From JAFGMR01 sp964632755 (lineage in GTDB: Archaea > Halobacteriota > Methanosarcinia > Methanotrichales > Methanotrichaceae), in the NCBI GenBank assembly GCA_964632755.1, contig CAZWDT010000002.1, positions 1 through 64,000 of the forward strand: a DNA stretch of 64,000 bases. The letters are read 5' to 3'. Of this stretch, positions 33,981-43,949 are shown in pieces; position 1 is the stretch's first letter; each line of letters starts with the position of its first letter. Position numbers and translations under genes: made by a program. The notes beneath the pieces were generated by a model. That model was not told the origin of the DNA. It did no database searches and saw nothing but the letters and a program-made list of their open reading frames with translations.

Positions 33981-35762
33981 GTCGTAGATCCTGTTATACT
34001 CGGAAAGCTGGTCCCAGAGGGGAAGATCCGGCATGTAGTAGTCGAGCAGGTTGAATAGGTTTGGATGGTCGACGAAGTCTCTCTCAAGCGAGGTGTATAG
34101 CTTCAATGGCCTTCCATCGAGCTCGCCCCCCCTGATCAGCAACAGGTCGTCGGACGAGTTCCTCAAGAATCTCATATTGGCGCGGTCGACCTCGAGCACA
34201 TGTGCCTTTTTTTGGAAAGGCGAGCACTCAAGATATCTTGTAACGACATAGTCGGACATGACATACCCGCCGGCGACCTCCGGGAGATATCGAATCGATT
34301 CGACCTCGTTCTCGGTCATGTAGAACGTATAGAAGGTCCGCTTCACAAGGGGATTATCTGAGGCCGTGAAGTCGTTTGAGACCGAGAGGAAGATCATTGC
34401 CATGAAGACCACGACCAGAATGGTTCGACCATATCCCCTGGCCTTGTGGAAGAGCCCCGAGAATCCGACGGCCGAGGCCATGATGATGAATATAAATGCA
34501 TATTCGCCAAACCTCATGATGTTGAAATTCTTTGCAAGATGCGTGAAAAGGAGCATCGGCCCGGGAAAGGAGACCGCGACCAATAAGACCCCAACGAGGC
34601 ATAGCATCTTGGCCCTTGTCGAGAACCTCTCATCGTTCAGTGCCCACAGTATGCCAAATACGATGAAGAGGAGCAGCGGGGCATACTGGAGATAGTTGAA
34701 TAGCTCCTCAAATGGTGCATCTGCTATGGATTTGGTTGTGAGGAGTGATGGGGCGGAGGTCATCACGTTCTCCAGAAGGGCCTGCAATATATACATGGAA
34801 TAATGCATCCAATATCCAAGACATAATATCAGGCTGAGGAGGAGGTACTTATAGCTGATAGTCCTCTCTTCCCCCCTTTCATATGCTATATCTAATGTGA
34901 TTAGTAATGAGAATATCACCATTATAAATGGAAGTGATACTGGGTGGTACAGTATTAATACTACCGTCAGAGCCACGATTATCATAAGCTTCATGGCGCT
35001 ATCTCTAATAAAAATAAAATACAATAATACCAGCTCCAGGAACGACACAACGCTCCTGGGGATCGAGGACATGCCATAATTGAGCACATCCGTGTAGAAT
35101 ATGATGAAGAGGGAGATCAACAAGGCTAGAGACCGATCCTTGAATACCGTCCTCGATACCAGGTAGGCCATCGGCACGAGAAACGCATATACCAGGCCGT
35201 TTGCAAGGAAGATCATCTTCTCCAGCGGCAATGGCGATCTCATTATGATATATAAAGCATAAACTAATATGTGCCAGAGGGGAAAGGCGCGATAGTTGTC
35301 GAATGCATCGGTCACATGGGCCGCTTCCATCAGCGTCGATATGTAGAATAAATGGGAGATCGGATCCATCCTGCCGATGAATAGATGGTACTTCATGGTC
35401 ACGCCCCAGATCAAGTTGAGGTTTAGAGCCATGATCTGGGCGAGGATGATCAGCACCCTGCCGCAAGTGGCCTCGAATAGAAGTATCTCCATGAGGATTA
35501 TGGTCGCTAGCAGCGTTATCACGAGGTAATAACCCACGGGGCGGGGTGTGTAGGTAGCCAGGATCAATGCCGATATGGCGAATAGGGGCGCGTAGGCCAT
35601 TAATAATAGATTGAAGATCCTGCAATCGAGCCGCACCTTCTGGTAGGCGCTGCCACGATATATCAGGAAGAGGAGCGTTCCCGCTATCATGGGGATTGCG
35701 AGATAGCTTCCAAGGAGCGACAAGCTGTGCAGGCCGAGCAAGGGGGGAAGTAGAAGCCCCAC
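33954..35762 (-). CDS. Multi-pass membrane protein, candidate lipid-linked-sugar glycosyltransferase
   Basis: 602 residues, about 12-13 membrane helices and a C-terminal soluble region of about 100 residues. The architecture resembles GT-C glycosyltransferases or DUF-type surface polysaccharide membrane proteins; a candidate acidic motif RMDPISHLF follows helix 4-5. No specific family is certain. The only ordinary start is GTG 35762; the coding-like frame reaches back to a TGA near 35828, so an unusual start is possible. It is downstream of the flippase gene and likely cotranscribed. Confidence 0.6.
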   Translation of the reverse strand: MGLLLPPLLGLHSLSLLGSYLAIPMIAGTLLFLIYRGSAYQKVRLDCRIFNLLLMAYAPLFAISALILATYTPRPVGYYLVITLLATIILMEILLFEATCGRVLIILAQIMALNLNLIWGVTMKYHLFIGRMDPISHLFYISTLMEAAHVTDAFDNYRAFPLWHILVYALYIIMRSPLPLEKMIFLANGLVYAFLVPMAYLVSRTVFKDRSLALLISLFIIFYTDVLNYGMSSIPRSVVSFLELVLLYFIFIRDSAMKLMIIVALTVVLILYHPVSLPFIMVIFSLLITLDIAYERGEERTISYKYLLLSLILCLGYWMHYSMYILQALLENVMTSAPSLLTTKSIADAPFEELFNYLQYAPLLLFIVFGILWALNDERFSTRAKMLCLVGVLLVAVSFPGPMLLFTHLAKNFNIMRFGEYAFIFIIMASAVGFSGLFHKARGYGRTILVVVFMAMIFLSVSNDFTASDNPLVKRTFYTFYMTENEVESIRYLPEVAGGYVMSDYVVTRYLECSPFQKKAHVLEVDRANMRFLRNSSDDLLLIRGGELDGRPLKLYTSLERDFVDHPNLFNLLDYYMPDLPLWDQLSEYNRIYDSGAVQGLI

Positions 35763-35827
35763 GATCGCGACCGCGGGTATCAGATAGAGCAGGATCCTGC
35801 TCGTGATCGAAAACCTATCATCGAGCC

Positions 35828-37096
35828 TCAGGGAAGATCAACCCCTTTCTTCGCCCTGCCGAATCTTATGGCTTCGCATGCAACGGCTAGGCTGAGCGCG
35901 GCATATGTCAGAATCCACGCATATCCCACGCCGATTATCCCATAACTGAATATGAATATATAGCTGAGTCCGAGCAATAAGACGAACCTCGCAAAGTTCA
36001 TGAGGACGACGATCCCTGGCCGAGCCCTGATGTTCTGGATGGGGATGTATAGGCTGTAGACGGTGACGAAGAAGCTCCCGAGCACCAGGATCCTCAGGAG
36101 ATCGATCGACTTGGCATACTCCGGCCCCAGAAGCCCCAATATCTCCTCGCCCCAGATATATATGATCACGACAGGGACGAGCAGAAGGCCGAAGGTATGC
36201 GATAGCACCCGAACGATTGCCCCCCCCACATCCCTGCCATGGCTTCCCTCGACGAAGAAGGAGGTGCTGATAGCATCTGGAACTATCAATATGATGTTCG
36301 CAACTGAGAAGGCCACGTACCATCTGGCAGCCTCTATCGGTCCGAGCATGTTGAGGATCATGATCGGTAGTATGAGGGCGGGAGCTGTGTTTAGAACGCT
36401 TGCCAGGTAGTTCAGAGAGGAGAACCTCAGAGTATCCTCGAGAAACATCCTGTCGATTCTCGCGCTGAATCGAAGATTCCTGGAGATCTGGACTGCCGAT
36501 ACCATGAGGGCTATTATGTAGGCTGCTCCGAGCGAGAAGAAGATGCCGATGCAACCCATGCCAGCAAGGATGGGGAGGAAGGGGATGCGGGTGGAGAGAA
36601 GGAGGTTCTGGCTCAGATAAGCCCCCCCTCGGCGCTCCGAGATCATGGCGTAGCCGATTGTAAGCGTTGCCGAGTGGGCGAGGCAGATCGCTATGAAGAA
36701 TATAGAGTAATCCCTTATGAAGGAGAGGTCAGGGGAGATCGTATCCACTATTGCGAGGAAGGCCAGGCTGATTACGAGAGAGAGCGCTGCAGGAATCCAG
36801 AGGCCGCTGTTGAAGACCACATCCTTATCCCTCAGAGGCATAAAGCGAATTATCGAGACGTCGGATCCGAACCTGGATAGGATCATCACGAGCTCCAGCG
36901 AGGAGATCATGGCCGTTCCTAGCCCTACATCGGCTATCGAGTAGTACCTTGTAGCGACGCTCCAGAACAAAAGGCCGATCGTCTTGTTAGCCGCACGGCT
37001 AAGCCCTATGAAGAAGGAGTTCCTCATTAGGGGATCGCTTACGGCGTGAGCGGGATTCCATAGCGCCTTTTGCAATGCAAGGCCTCGTCGAAGCAT
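35828..37096 (-). CDS. Polysaccharide flippase (Wzx/MATE-like)
   Basis: 422 residues with about 12 membrane helices. The N-terminal FFIGLSRAANKTIGLLFWSVATRYYSIADVGLGTAMIS and the overall pattern match the polysaccharide biosynthesis protein (oligosaccharide flippase) family, which moves lipid-linked repeat units across the membrane. An assigned role in the glycan locus is consistent. It diverges from the second large secreted gene, with a long AT-rich region between them. Confidence 0.85.
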   Translation of the reverse strand: MLRRGLALQKALWNPAHAVSDPLMRNSFFIGLSRAANKTIGLLFWSVATRYYSIADVGLGTAMISSLELVMILSRFGSDVSIIRFMPLRDKDVVFNSGLWIPAALSLVISLAFLAIVDTISPDLSFIRDYSIFFIAICLAHSATLTIGYAMISERRGGAYLSQNLLLSTRIPFLPILAGMGCIGIFFSLGAAYIIALMVSAVQISRNLRFSARIDRMFLEDTLRFSSLNYLASVLNTAPALILPIMILNMLGPIEAARWYVAFSVANIILIVPDAISTSFFVEGSHGRDVGGAIVRVLSHTFGLLLVPVVIIYIWGEEILGLLGPEYAKSIDLLRILVLGSFFVTVYSLYIPIQNIRARPGIVVLMNFARFVLLLGLSYIFIFSYGIIGVGYAWILTYAALSLAVACEAIRFGRAKKGVDLP

Positions 37097-37561
37097 CTCA
37101 AAGCGTCCATATATCCATTGGTTGTCTTCGATGAATCCAAATTGGCGTCCATCAGGGCATCCCTACCTACATCCATAACTAATTGCTTTCGGAATAAGGC
37201 TCTATCGGCAATCGGGATCTGCCGTGGCCTAGACCGCTGAGATCTAGGATACGGGGACGATTCGATGGTAGATTTGGTCGCGATGTATGGATTATATATC
37301 TTATCATATATTATATTTATTATTTTAATATCATATTTTATTATTTCCTTCGTTTTCGAAGATATAATGGTTTGAGAGCGCTCCATCCTCCAGATAACGT
37401 TTCTTTCAGACGATATTCTTAAAATTATCGAGATGATGGCTACGATGGGATACAACTTAATTAAATTAAAATAGATAATCATGCGAAACTATTAAGTATC
37501 ATAGAACCAATATACACTTCTATATAGAATTATCTTAATAAAATTATGTGGAGTATAAATC
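37097..37561. promoter_or_regulatory. AT-rich divergent promoter region
   Basis: About 465 bases without a convincing gene, strongly AT-rich between about 37280 and 37560. Several TATA-like stretches (TATATATCTTATCATATATTA-type sequence near 37295, and TATATAGAATTA near 37521) could serve the flippase and the large secreted gene. GGAG at 37550-37553 is the ribosome binding site for ATG 37562. Confidence 0.4.
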
Positions 37562-39877
37562 ATGTGGAATCATCGAGCTCCTTTCATCCTTCTCTTGGCC
37601 TTGATTGTGATGGTCGGCGGGGGGAGTGGCCATGTGAGCACATCCTTCTCTGCAAGCGATGGGCAGAGCTCTGTGGGATTCTCCACGGCCTATGGGGCCG
37701 ATTGTGAGGACCGAATCGGGGACACGGCCACGTCCAGCTTCAGCTCTGGGGTGGGCCTCAGCCGTTCGATTCGGTCCTCGGGCGACCTGAACGAGTATCA
37801 TTGGGTGAGAGATGGCATGAACAACTTCGCCTCAGTGAGGGCGGAGGTTGAGAACGCGGTTGACAACAAGTACCAATATGCGATCTTCCCGGCGGAGGGC
37901 GACGTCATCTCCGGCTCCTCCGTCCAGGCACGCCATAAGCTGACCTCCTTAGAGGCCGATCGCATCTACTGCGAGGAGGCGGCATCGAACTCCGAGGGGG
38001 ACTGGACGATCACATCGACGACGGTAGAAGTGGGCTCCCTTCTTGGATATTATGGCTTCTCGTGGGCAAGCTGCGACTACGCGACGGCTTATCATTGCGC
38101 AGATCATGCAGATGGCCGCACTGTGACATTCACCTCGGAGGCCGGGGATGATAGCTCTTGCCATGCCTATAACAGGTTGACCGCGAGGGATGGCGGCGCT
38201 CCTGCAGAAGTCGACGGCTACAAGGGATCGGCGTATGCGGACACCAAGCTTGCAGCAGCCTCCATCCGGGAGGCATATATCGATCTCGCCGACGGCAATA
38301 TGGAGATCGAGCAGTGTTCGAGCATCTTCGCCGACTCCTCGGGCTCCTGGACGACCCTTGAAGACGGCCAGATGAGCTTTGCAGGGAGGAGCTGGGCCTC
38401 CGAGGAGCCCAAGTCCGGGACGAATATAGATCGGCTTGTGGCCCAGGGCGAGGTCTGCAACCTGATTCGAGGAGGGGACTTTCCCTGGAAGATCATGGGG
38501 ATGGATGGACGGTTCGCGGGGTCCATAATTTACGTGGATGGATATCTGAACCTGATCGCAAGTGCGACGGATAATGAACCCGTGCATTCGCTTTATATGA
38601 ATCTGGAGGCGCTTGGCTCCATCCAGCAATGCATTACCGCTCAGAACGCATGGTCTCGCCTCTCGGCCAAGTCCGCTACATCGATCGATCTTGGATATCT
38701 CACCTATTCCGTCACCTCGCGAGCCGGAGAATCGTTTGCCTTTGCCGATATGGATCTCTTCGGCGATGCCACGGAGGGGGGAATCGTCCATGAAATGTAC
38801 GCCGGAGGCAAGCTTGAGTGCGAGCTGGCGGGGGCCTTCGCCTTTGGGGAATACACAGCCCTCGAAGTTCGAGATCCTGAGGCGGTTGAGAGGGCTATGG
38901 TCCAGGGTGGAACCCTCCATTACAGCGGCAGATCCGCCGACTTGCTGAGGGGAGATGAGAGGCTCGCCTTGATCGAGGTGGACCGATTGAGGGCGGATGC
39001 AATCGGCGGGGTTGTGGAGCACGAGATCGAGATGGAGAGCCCAGAGGGCGATTGGGTCTATGAGAGCTCCGCCGTCCTCTCACCCCTGGGCTGGGGCAGT
39101 CTGGAGTATGCGGGACTGGGGAAAGCTGCGGAGACGTTCGCCCTTGTGCGGGGAAGGCTATCAGCCCATGGATCGAGCGGGTCCCTCACGGCCGCCCTCG
39201 AATCCAGGAAATCGTTGAGCCCGGACTCCGCTTCCGAGCTTGCGGATTGCTCCTTTCATGCCTGGAGCCTATCGAGCGTCTCCGGGACTGGCGATCTATC
39301 TTTCGAGGGTCTGGCCCTTGCCAAGGAGGGTCTCTCAAGCGTGCGGCTTTGCGATCATCGATCGAGCGGCGATCTCGTGAGCGTGGAGCTTGGCGCAGGC
39401 GATTCCCTTGAAGGCGGTCCAGGTGCCATGGCATCTATCGAGGTTGCATCTGGGGAGGAGGGTTCGCTCGCCTTCGAGGGTCAGACGCTCGACGGCATCG
39501 ACTCGATGGGAGGGCGGGCATCGATCGTCACCACCGTCGTCGATGCGTGGGGGGACGATCTGCATACCTCCTACGAGGCCTGGGGTTCAAGCGAAGCAGA
39601 GACGCCTGACAAGCGATCGCTGACGACTTCGGACGTCGAAGACGGCCATCTGGGAATTGCGGGCGGTTGCAGGGCAGCCTCCACTGGGACAACCTCTCGC
39701 CAGAGGGGCGTTCTTCAAGGCGGGAGCATATCGTCGTACGGGGAAGCCGAGGATCCCGTGGATGGCGAGATCGCGTTTGGGGGCTTCAAGGCCGTCGACA
39801 AGGATCTTCGATTCTATACGCTTGCATGGACCGATGAGGACTCGGCCCATCAGAGATGGGGATCGGTCCCCATCTGA
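37562..39877 (+). CDS. Large secreted surface protein, paralog 2 of 3
   Basis: 771 residues with a signal peptide (MWNHRAPFILLLALIVMVGGGSG). Not a family I can name. The N-terminal 130 residues match the proteins at 3085 and 40727: SFSASDGQSSVGFSTAYGA, DRIGDTA, FSSGVGLSRS, SGDLNEYHWV, FPAEGDV, VQARHKLTS and ADRIYCEEAASN. The central part shares GGDFPWKIMGMDGR with VDGYLNL and PEGDWVYE with paralog 3; the C-terminus ends RFYTLAWTDEDSAHQRWG. The body is beta-rich, Ser, Gly and Ala-rich with recurring GSI and L(S/E)YxG. It has no membrane anchor. It begins 465 bases after the flippase. Confidence 0.7.
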   Translation: MWNHRAPFILLLALIVMVGGGSGHVSTSFSASDGQSSVGFSTAYGADCEDRIGDTATSSFSSGVGLSRSIRSSGDLNEYHWVRDGMNNFASVRAEVENAVDNKYQYAIFPAEGDVISGSSVQARHKLTSLEADRIYCEEAASNSEGDWTITSTTVEVGSLLGYYGFSWASCDYATAYHCADHADGRTVTFTSEAGDDSSCHAYNRLTARDGGAPAEVDGYKGSAYADTKLAAASIREAYIDLADGNMEIEQCSSIFADSSGSWTTLEDGQMSFAGRSWASEEPKSGTNIDRLVAQGEVCNLIRGGDFPWKIMGMDGRFAGSIIYVDGYLNLIASATDNEPVHSLYMNLEALGSIQQCITAQNAWSRLSAKSATSIDLGYLTYSVTSRAGESFAFADMDLFGDATEGGIVHEMYAGGKLECELAGAFAFGEYTALEVRDPEAVERAMVQGGTLHYSGRSADLLRGDERLALIEVDRLRADAIGGVVEHEIEMESPEGDWVYESSAVLSPLGWGSLEYAGLGKAAETFALVRGRLSAHGSSGSLTAALESRKSLSPDSASELADCSFHAWSLSSVSGTGDLSFEGLALAKEGLSSVRLCDHRSSGDLVSVELGAGDSLEGGPGAMASIEVASGEEGSLAFEGQTLDGIDSMGGRASIVTTVVDAWGDDLHTSYEAWGSSEAETPDKRSLTTSDVEDGHLGIAGGCRAASTGTTSRQRGVLQGGSISSYGEAEDPVDGEIAFGGFKAVDKDLRFYTLAWTDEDSAHQRWGSVPI

Positions 39878-40016
39878 TATCCTTTGGCCATGACGCTCTA
39901 TCTTCCAATCTAAGGGACCTTCCGCCCCCTCCCCTCATGTGACGGGAGAGAGGCGCGGCAAATGCCAGCGCCGCCGGCCGGAACGCGAGGGAGGAGGCAA
40001 AGCAGCCTGCTACCTC

Positions 40017-40331
40017 CTATCTGGTTGAGTAGACTTCGCCCCTCACGTCGAGCTTTAAAAGAAGGACGAGCCTTTCCTCGTCGTCCACCTCGTAAACGAG
40101 CCGAAAATCGCCAAACCTCACCCTGAAGCGGTTCGTGTGGCCTTTGCACCGCTTGACGTCGAAATTTGCCTTCTTCGGATCATCTTCTGAGATCTCTGTC
40201 GACCTTGAGAAGAGATGAGGATTTTCGGCGAGCTGATCGATCAGCTCTTTTAGGTTTTTCTGATGAGCGCGAGGAAGCCTGGTTATAACCCGTTCGACTC
40301 TCTTAGGATGCAAAAGCACATCGAAGCTCAT
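40017..40331 (-). CDS. RelE/ParE family toxin
   Basis: 104 residues from ATG 40331: MSFDVLLHPKRVERVI, then FRVRFGDFRLVYEVDDEERLVLLLKLDVRGEVY. This is the RelE fold, with the C-terminal R..VGDYRVVYEVDDE-like signature; RelE toxins cleave mRNA at the ribosome. It overlaps the antitoxin stop by four bases. A longer frame to 40361 is not needed. Confidence 0.88.
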   Translation of the reverse strand: MSFDVLLHPKRVERVITRLPRAHQKNLKELIDQLAENPHLFSRSTEISEDDPKKANFDVKRCKGHTNRFRVRFGDFRLVYEVDDEERLVLLLKLDVRGEVYSTR

Positions 40332-40474
40332 AATCCGAGTTCTGCCTTGAGGCTCTTCCAAGAAACGCCCTTCTCCCTCGTCTCTTTGGCGAGCCTGTCA
40401 AGCTCTTCGGCCTCAGATTCGCTCGCTTCGACTCCTCGCTCTAATTCTTGCTTTATCCTGACGGAAGCCATCAT
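40328..40474 (-). CDS. Antitoxin partner of the RelE toxin
   Basis: 48 residues starting with two ATGs (40474): MMASVRIKQELERGVEAS, then a charged helical tail ending SWKSLKAELGL. Size, charge, and the ATGA overlap with RelE identify it as the antitoxin. Reads KxKQELER-like helix and lacks a recognisable DNA-binding domain, though short antitoxins often bind as coiled or ribbon dimers. Its upstream promoter region is shared with the third large secreted gene. Confidence 0.75.
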   Translation of the reverse strand: MMASVRIKQELERGVEASESEAEELDRLAKETREKGVSWKSLKAELGL

Positions 40475-40726
40475 GTCTTAAATCACATATAAACATCATA
40501 TACCTTTCGATGATATCGCCTACTGGAGGATCCAGTAAGCTGATTAGAATCGCTTTCGAGAGAGCCCTCCAGCTGCTCGACAATGCCGTTTCCGGGGAAG
40601 CGCCCAGTACATGCGCAGACGGATCGCGACCCTTCGAAATTTTTAAGTAATAGCCTTGCGTATATATCATGATAATAGATCTAAATCATGGCACTATTAT
40701 TAATATGTCAATGGAGGTTATCTTCG

Positions 40727-43700
40727 ATGGATAAGAATTGGGTTCCAGGCGTCGTGCTGGTCGTCCTCTTGGCCCTGACCGGCACTGCCTGGGGAGAAGT
40801 AAGTTCGTCATTCTCTGCGAGCGATGGAGAGAGCACGGTTGGCTTCTCAACGGTCTATGGAGCCGGCCTGAATGACAGGATCGCGGACTCAGGCAAGGCC
40901 GGCTTCAGCTCAGGGTTGAGCCTCAGCCGTGCGCTTCTGGCCTCGGGAAGCATGAACGAGTTTCATTATGTGGATGACGGCACAGGCAGGGCCTCAGTGA
41001 GGGCTGAGGTTGAGAACGCCGCTGACTATCAGTATCAGTACGCGCTCTTTCCTGCGGAAGGAGATGTTGCACCGAGCGCCTACGTCCAGGCACGTCATTG
41101 GATGACGGCGCTGGATGCCGATAGGATCTACTGCGAGGAGGTTGCGACTAACGCCGAGGGCGACCTCGCCGTCACCACGATAACAGTTGAGGATGGATCA
41201 CTGCAGAACTACTTCGGACTTGCCAGGGCGACGGCTACTGACGTTACCACCTCCCACAGCGCGGATAGCGCGGAGGGCTCGATGGTGCTCATAGTCGCCG
41301 GGGCAAGGAACGATGTATCCGACCACGCCTATCACTCCCTAACGGCAAGGGATGCAGGCCTTCCTGCGATAATGACCGAATTACAAGCATCGACCTACGC
41401 CGATAACGACTTCGCAAGAGCCTCCATCGAAAGCGTCCTGGTGGATGTATCTGACGGCACGCTAAATATGGAGCAGGGATCGAGCAACTCCATTGCCGAC
41501 TCCTCCGGCTCCTGGACAAGCGTGATCGACGGTCAGCTGAGCTTCGAGGGCAAATGCTGGGCCGATGAGACGCCGAGGGCGCAAACGAGCATAGCCCGTC
41601 TCGTTGCTGACGGCTCCACCTATCACCATCTCCTGGCAGGCGACGTTCCTTGGGAGCTTCTGGGAGTTCCTGGGCGGACCTCTCAATCCCTAACTCATGT
41701 CGATGGCCATCTCGAGCTCTCGGGCGATGCCCTGGAGAATCCGACGGGGACCTCGGTCAATGTTGCGATCTCGGCTGAGGGAAGCATCGAGCAGAACCTG
41801 TGGGGAGAGAACGCGGATGCCAACTTGAAGGCCGAGGCGGAAACGACCGTGGAACCTGGCAGCATCGAGTATACGGGATCCGCCCAGGCGAGCAATACAA
41901 GGACCAGCGTCAAGGTCGACCTCTTGGCGGAAGCTCCGAATGGCTCGATCGACCATAGCATCGATGCTGGGGGCATGACCGAGGAGGTTCCCGCTTATGC
42001 GGTCGACCTGGCCGAGTTATCGGCGGTTGGCACGTTTGCCTACGACTGGACAGCTCTCTCCTTAGGGACGCTGGACTACAACGGGGAGGCCACATCGTGG
42101 AAGAGCGGCCCCGATACCATTGCCTTGGCCAAGGTGAACGAGCTCTTCGCTCATACCGACTTAGGCTCGATCTTCCATACCATCATGGCCGAGAATCCCG
42201 AGGGCGACTGGGCTCGCGAGGAGACGACCGTGGAAGCCTACAATAGCTTTGGCGATCTCTCCTTCTCCGGCTACGGCAAGGCATGGAAGACGGGAGCGAC
42301 GGTCCAGGGCTGCCTATCTGCCTACACGCCATATGGGTATATCGGCAACACAATGGAGACGGGAACGAGCCTTTTCTCCGGATGCACAACGGCCCTGCAG
42401 GGGGGATACGACCTCTACGCATGGGATTCCAGCGATCTAAATGGAGGCGGATCGCTCGACCACACAGGTACGGCGATGGCCCGGAATGGCAAAGGCGGGA
42501 TCGAGCCGTCTGGAGGAAATCCCGCGATCAGCCTTGCAGCAGTCCTCGATGCTAGGCTCGACACTCCCGGGAGCATAAATCATTATATGGGCGCAAACGA
42601 TGGAAGTGGCCACGCGGTCTATACGAGCACCGACCTGAACTCGGGAGAAGCGCAGTATCAATCCGATGGCGATGGGATCATAGAGCCGTTGAACGGCATT
42701 CCATTGGCCGAGTATCACTACTCCGGCACGGCAAGCGCGCTTCAAGGAGGCGCCTATCTCAAGAACATGGAGACGAATGGATATGTGACGGGCTCGGGCA
42801 GCATCAACCACCACGTATCTGCAAGTGCATGGCCTCCTGGGCTCGATGCCTATCAAGATCTCGGCTTGAGCGGCCTTGGCGGCTGCAGCTTCTACTATGC
42901 CGGCTTTGCACTTAGCTACTACAGCGCAAGCGGCGATCAGGTCTTCATCAACACGCCATACATAATCGGTTGCAGCACTGGAGACCTCTACCACTCCCTC
43001 TCTGCCTTATCGTGGTCGTACCCATATCTGGCAACTGTGGGATCCTCGAATCTTGAAGCATCATCGAGCGTGAACGCCTATGGCTGCGCATCCATCTCTG
43101 CAAGCACTCAGGCGAGGGCAAGCAGCGTCGAGGCGAGGGTGGTCGAGGACTTGTACGTCGATGCAGGGGAGATCTACCACTCAACAGAAGCCCATAGCAG
43201 TCCTCTGGAGGAAGTCGCGGCGCTCCAGATGGAGGGCCTCGGCAACAACGCATGGGAGAGCGACCTCAGCCAATCTGAGGAGGGCTCTGCTAACATGCAC
43301 CATGCTGGATCTGCTGTGGCAAGGGATGGCCTAGCCAAGGTGCAGGTGGACGATCATACGGCATACGGGGATTATCTGACGCTGGATGCCGGCGCAGGCG
43401 AGCTCTATGAATACGGCGGGCCTTCGGCCGGTGTCGACGTAGAGGTCGGATATGGTTGCTACAGCGATGGAACAGAGATCGAGACTGCCACACTCACGCC
43501 ATCCACTCTCTGGTATTTCGGATTGGCCCAGGACATCACCGGGTCAAGGGTTGCATCGGTCGTCACAAAGGGGCTTCTGGCCTCCGGCGATGGGATCTAC
43601 GTCCAGCATTATGCCCATACTATGGACGATCTGGAGAATTGGCAGGAGTCCACAGTCGGTGTGGAGATCGATAATGGTGAGCTCAGCCTCCTTGGAAACG

Positions 43701-43915
43701 CGAAGGCTGATCTAACTAGCACCTCTGCATATCAGAGGGGAAGCGCGACTGGCGAGTACATCAACGTCCACGGCGAGGCATTGAACCCATGGGCTACGCA
43801 GTGTGACCAGGCATATGGAGGCTACACGGCCTGGTTCAAGAGCATGCGGTTCTATGATCGAGCCTGGACGAATCCAACTGTCGCCGATGAGATGCATGGA
43901 TTGATATACACATGA
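40727..43915 (+). CDS. Very large secreted surface protein, paralog 3 of 3
   Basis: 1062 residues from ATG 40727, which has GGAGG at 40713-40717; the frame also opens at 40688. Signal peptide WVPGVVLVVLLALTGTAWG. Not a family I can name. N-terminal SFSASDGESTVGFSTVYGA, ARAEVENAADYQYQYALFPAEGDV and ADRIYCEEVATNAEGD match the other two paralogs; GDVPWELLGVPGR and PEGDWAREE match paralog 2; C-terminus ends RFYDRAWTNPTVADEMHG. The beta-rich body repeats (G/S)S(I/L)xH, LxYxGxA and similar motifs at a spacing of about 60-70 residues. A terminator follows. Likely a surface, sheath or S-layer-associated protein (inference). Confidence 0.72.
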   Translation: MDKNWVPGVVLVVLLALTGTAWGEVSSSFSASDGESTVGFSTVYGAGLNDRIADSGKAGFSSGLSLSRALLASGSMNEFHYVDDGTGRASVRAEVENAADYQYQYALFPAEGDVAPSAYVQARHWMTALDADRIYCEEVATNAEGDLAVTTITVEDGSLQNYFGLARATATDVTTSHSADSAEGSMVLIVAGARNDVSDHAYHSLTARDAGLPAIMTELQASTYADNDFARASIESVLVDVSDGTLNMEQGSSNSIADSSGSWTSVIDGQLSFEGKCWADETPRAQTSIARLVADGSTYHHLLAGDVPWELLGVPGRTSQSLTHVDGHLELSGDALENPTGTSVNVAISAEGSIEQNLWGENADANLKAEAETTVEPGSIEYTGSAQASNTRTSVKVDLLAEAPNGSIDHSIDAGGMTEEVPAYAVDLAELSAVGTFAYDWTALSLGTLDYNGEATSWKSGPDTIALAKVNELFAHTDLGSIFHTIMAENPEGDWAREETTVEAYNSFGDLSFSGYGKAWKTGATVQGCLSAYTPYGYIGNTMETGTSLFSGCTTALQGGYDLYAWDSSDLNGGGSLDHTGTAMARNGKGGIEPSGGNPAISLAAVLDARLDTPGSINHYMGANDGSGHAVYTSTDLNSGEAQYQSDGDGIIEPLNGIPLAEYHYSGTASALQGGAYLKNMETNGYVTGSGSINHHVSASAWPPGLDAYQDLGLSGLGGCSFYYAGFALSYYSASGDQVFINTPYIIGCSTGDLYHSLSALSWSYPYLATVGSSNLEASSSVNAYGCASISASTQARASSVEARVVEDLYVDAGEIYHSTEAHSSPLEEVAALQMEGLGNNAWESDLSQSEEGSANMHHAGSAVARDGLAKVQVDDHTAYGDYLTLDAGAGELYEYGGPSAGVDVEVGYGCYSDGTEIETATLTPSTLWYFGLAQDITGSRVASVVTKGLLASGDGIYVQHYAHTMDDLENWQESTVGVEIDNGELSLLGNAKADLTSTSAYQRGSATGEYINVHGEALNPWATQCDQAYGGYTAWFKSMRFYDRAWTNPTVADEMHGLIYT

Positions 43916-43922
43916 AGGCTTT

Positions 43923-43949
43923 GGGAGGAGAGACTCCTCCCTTCTTTTT
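43923..43949 (+). terminator. Terminator after the third large secreted gene
   Basis: GGGAGGAG, three-base loop AGA, CTCCTCCC form a perfect 8-bp stem, followed by TTCTTTTT. A classical intrinsic-type hairpin with a T-tract. Confidence 0.7.
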
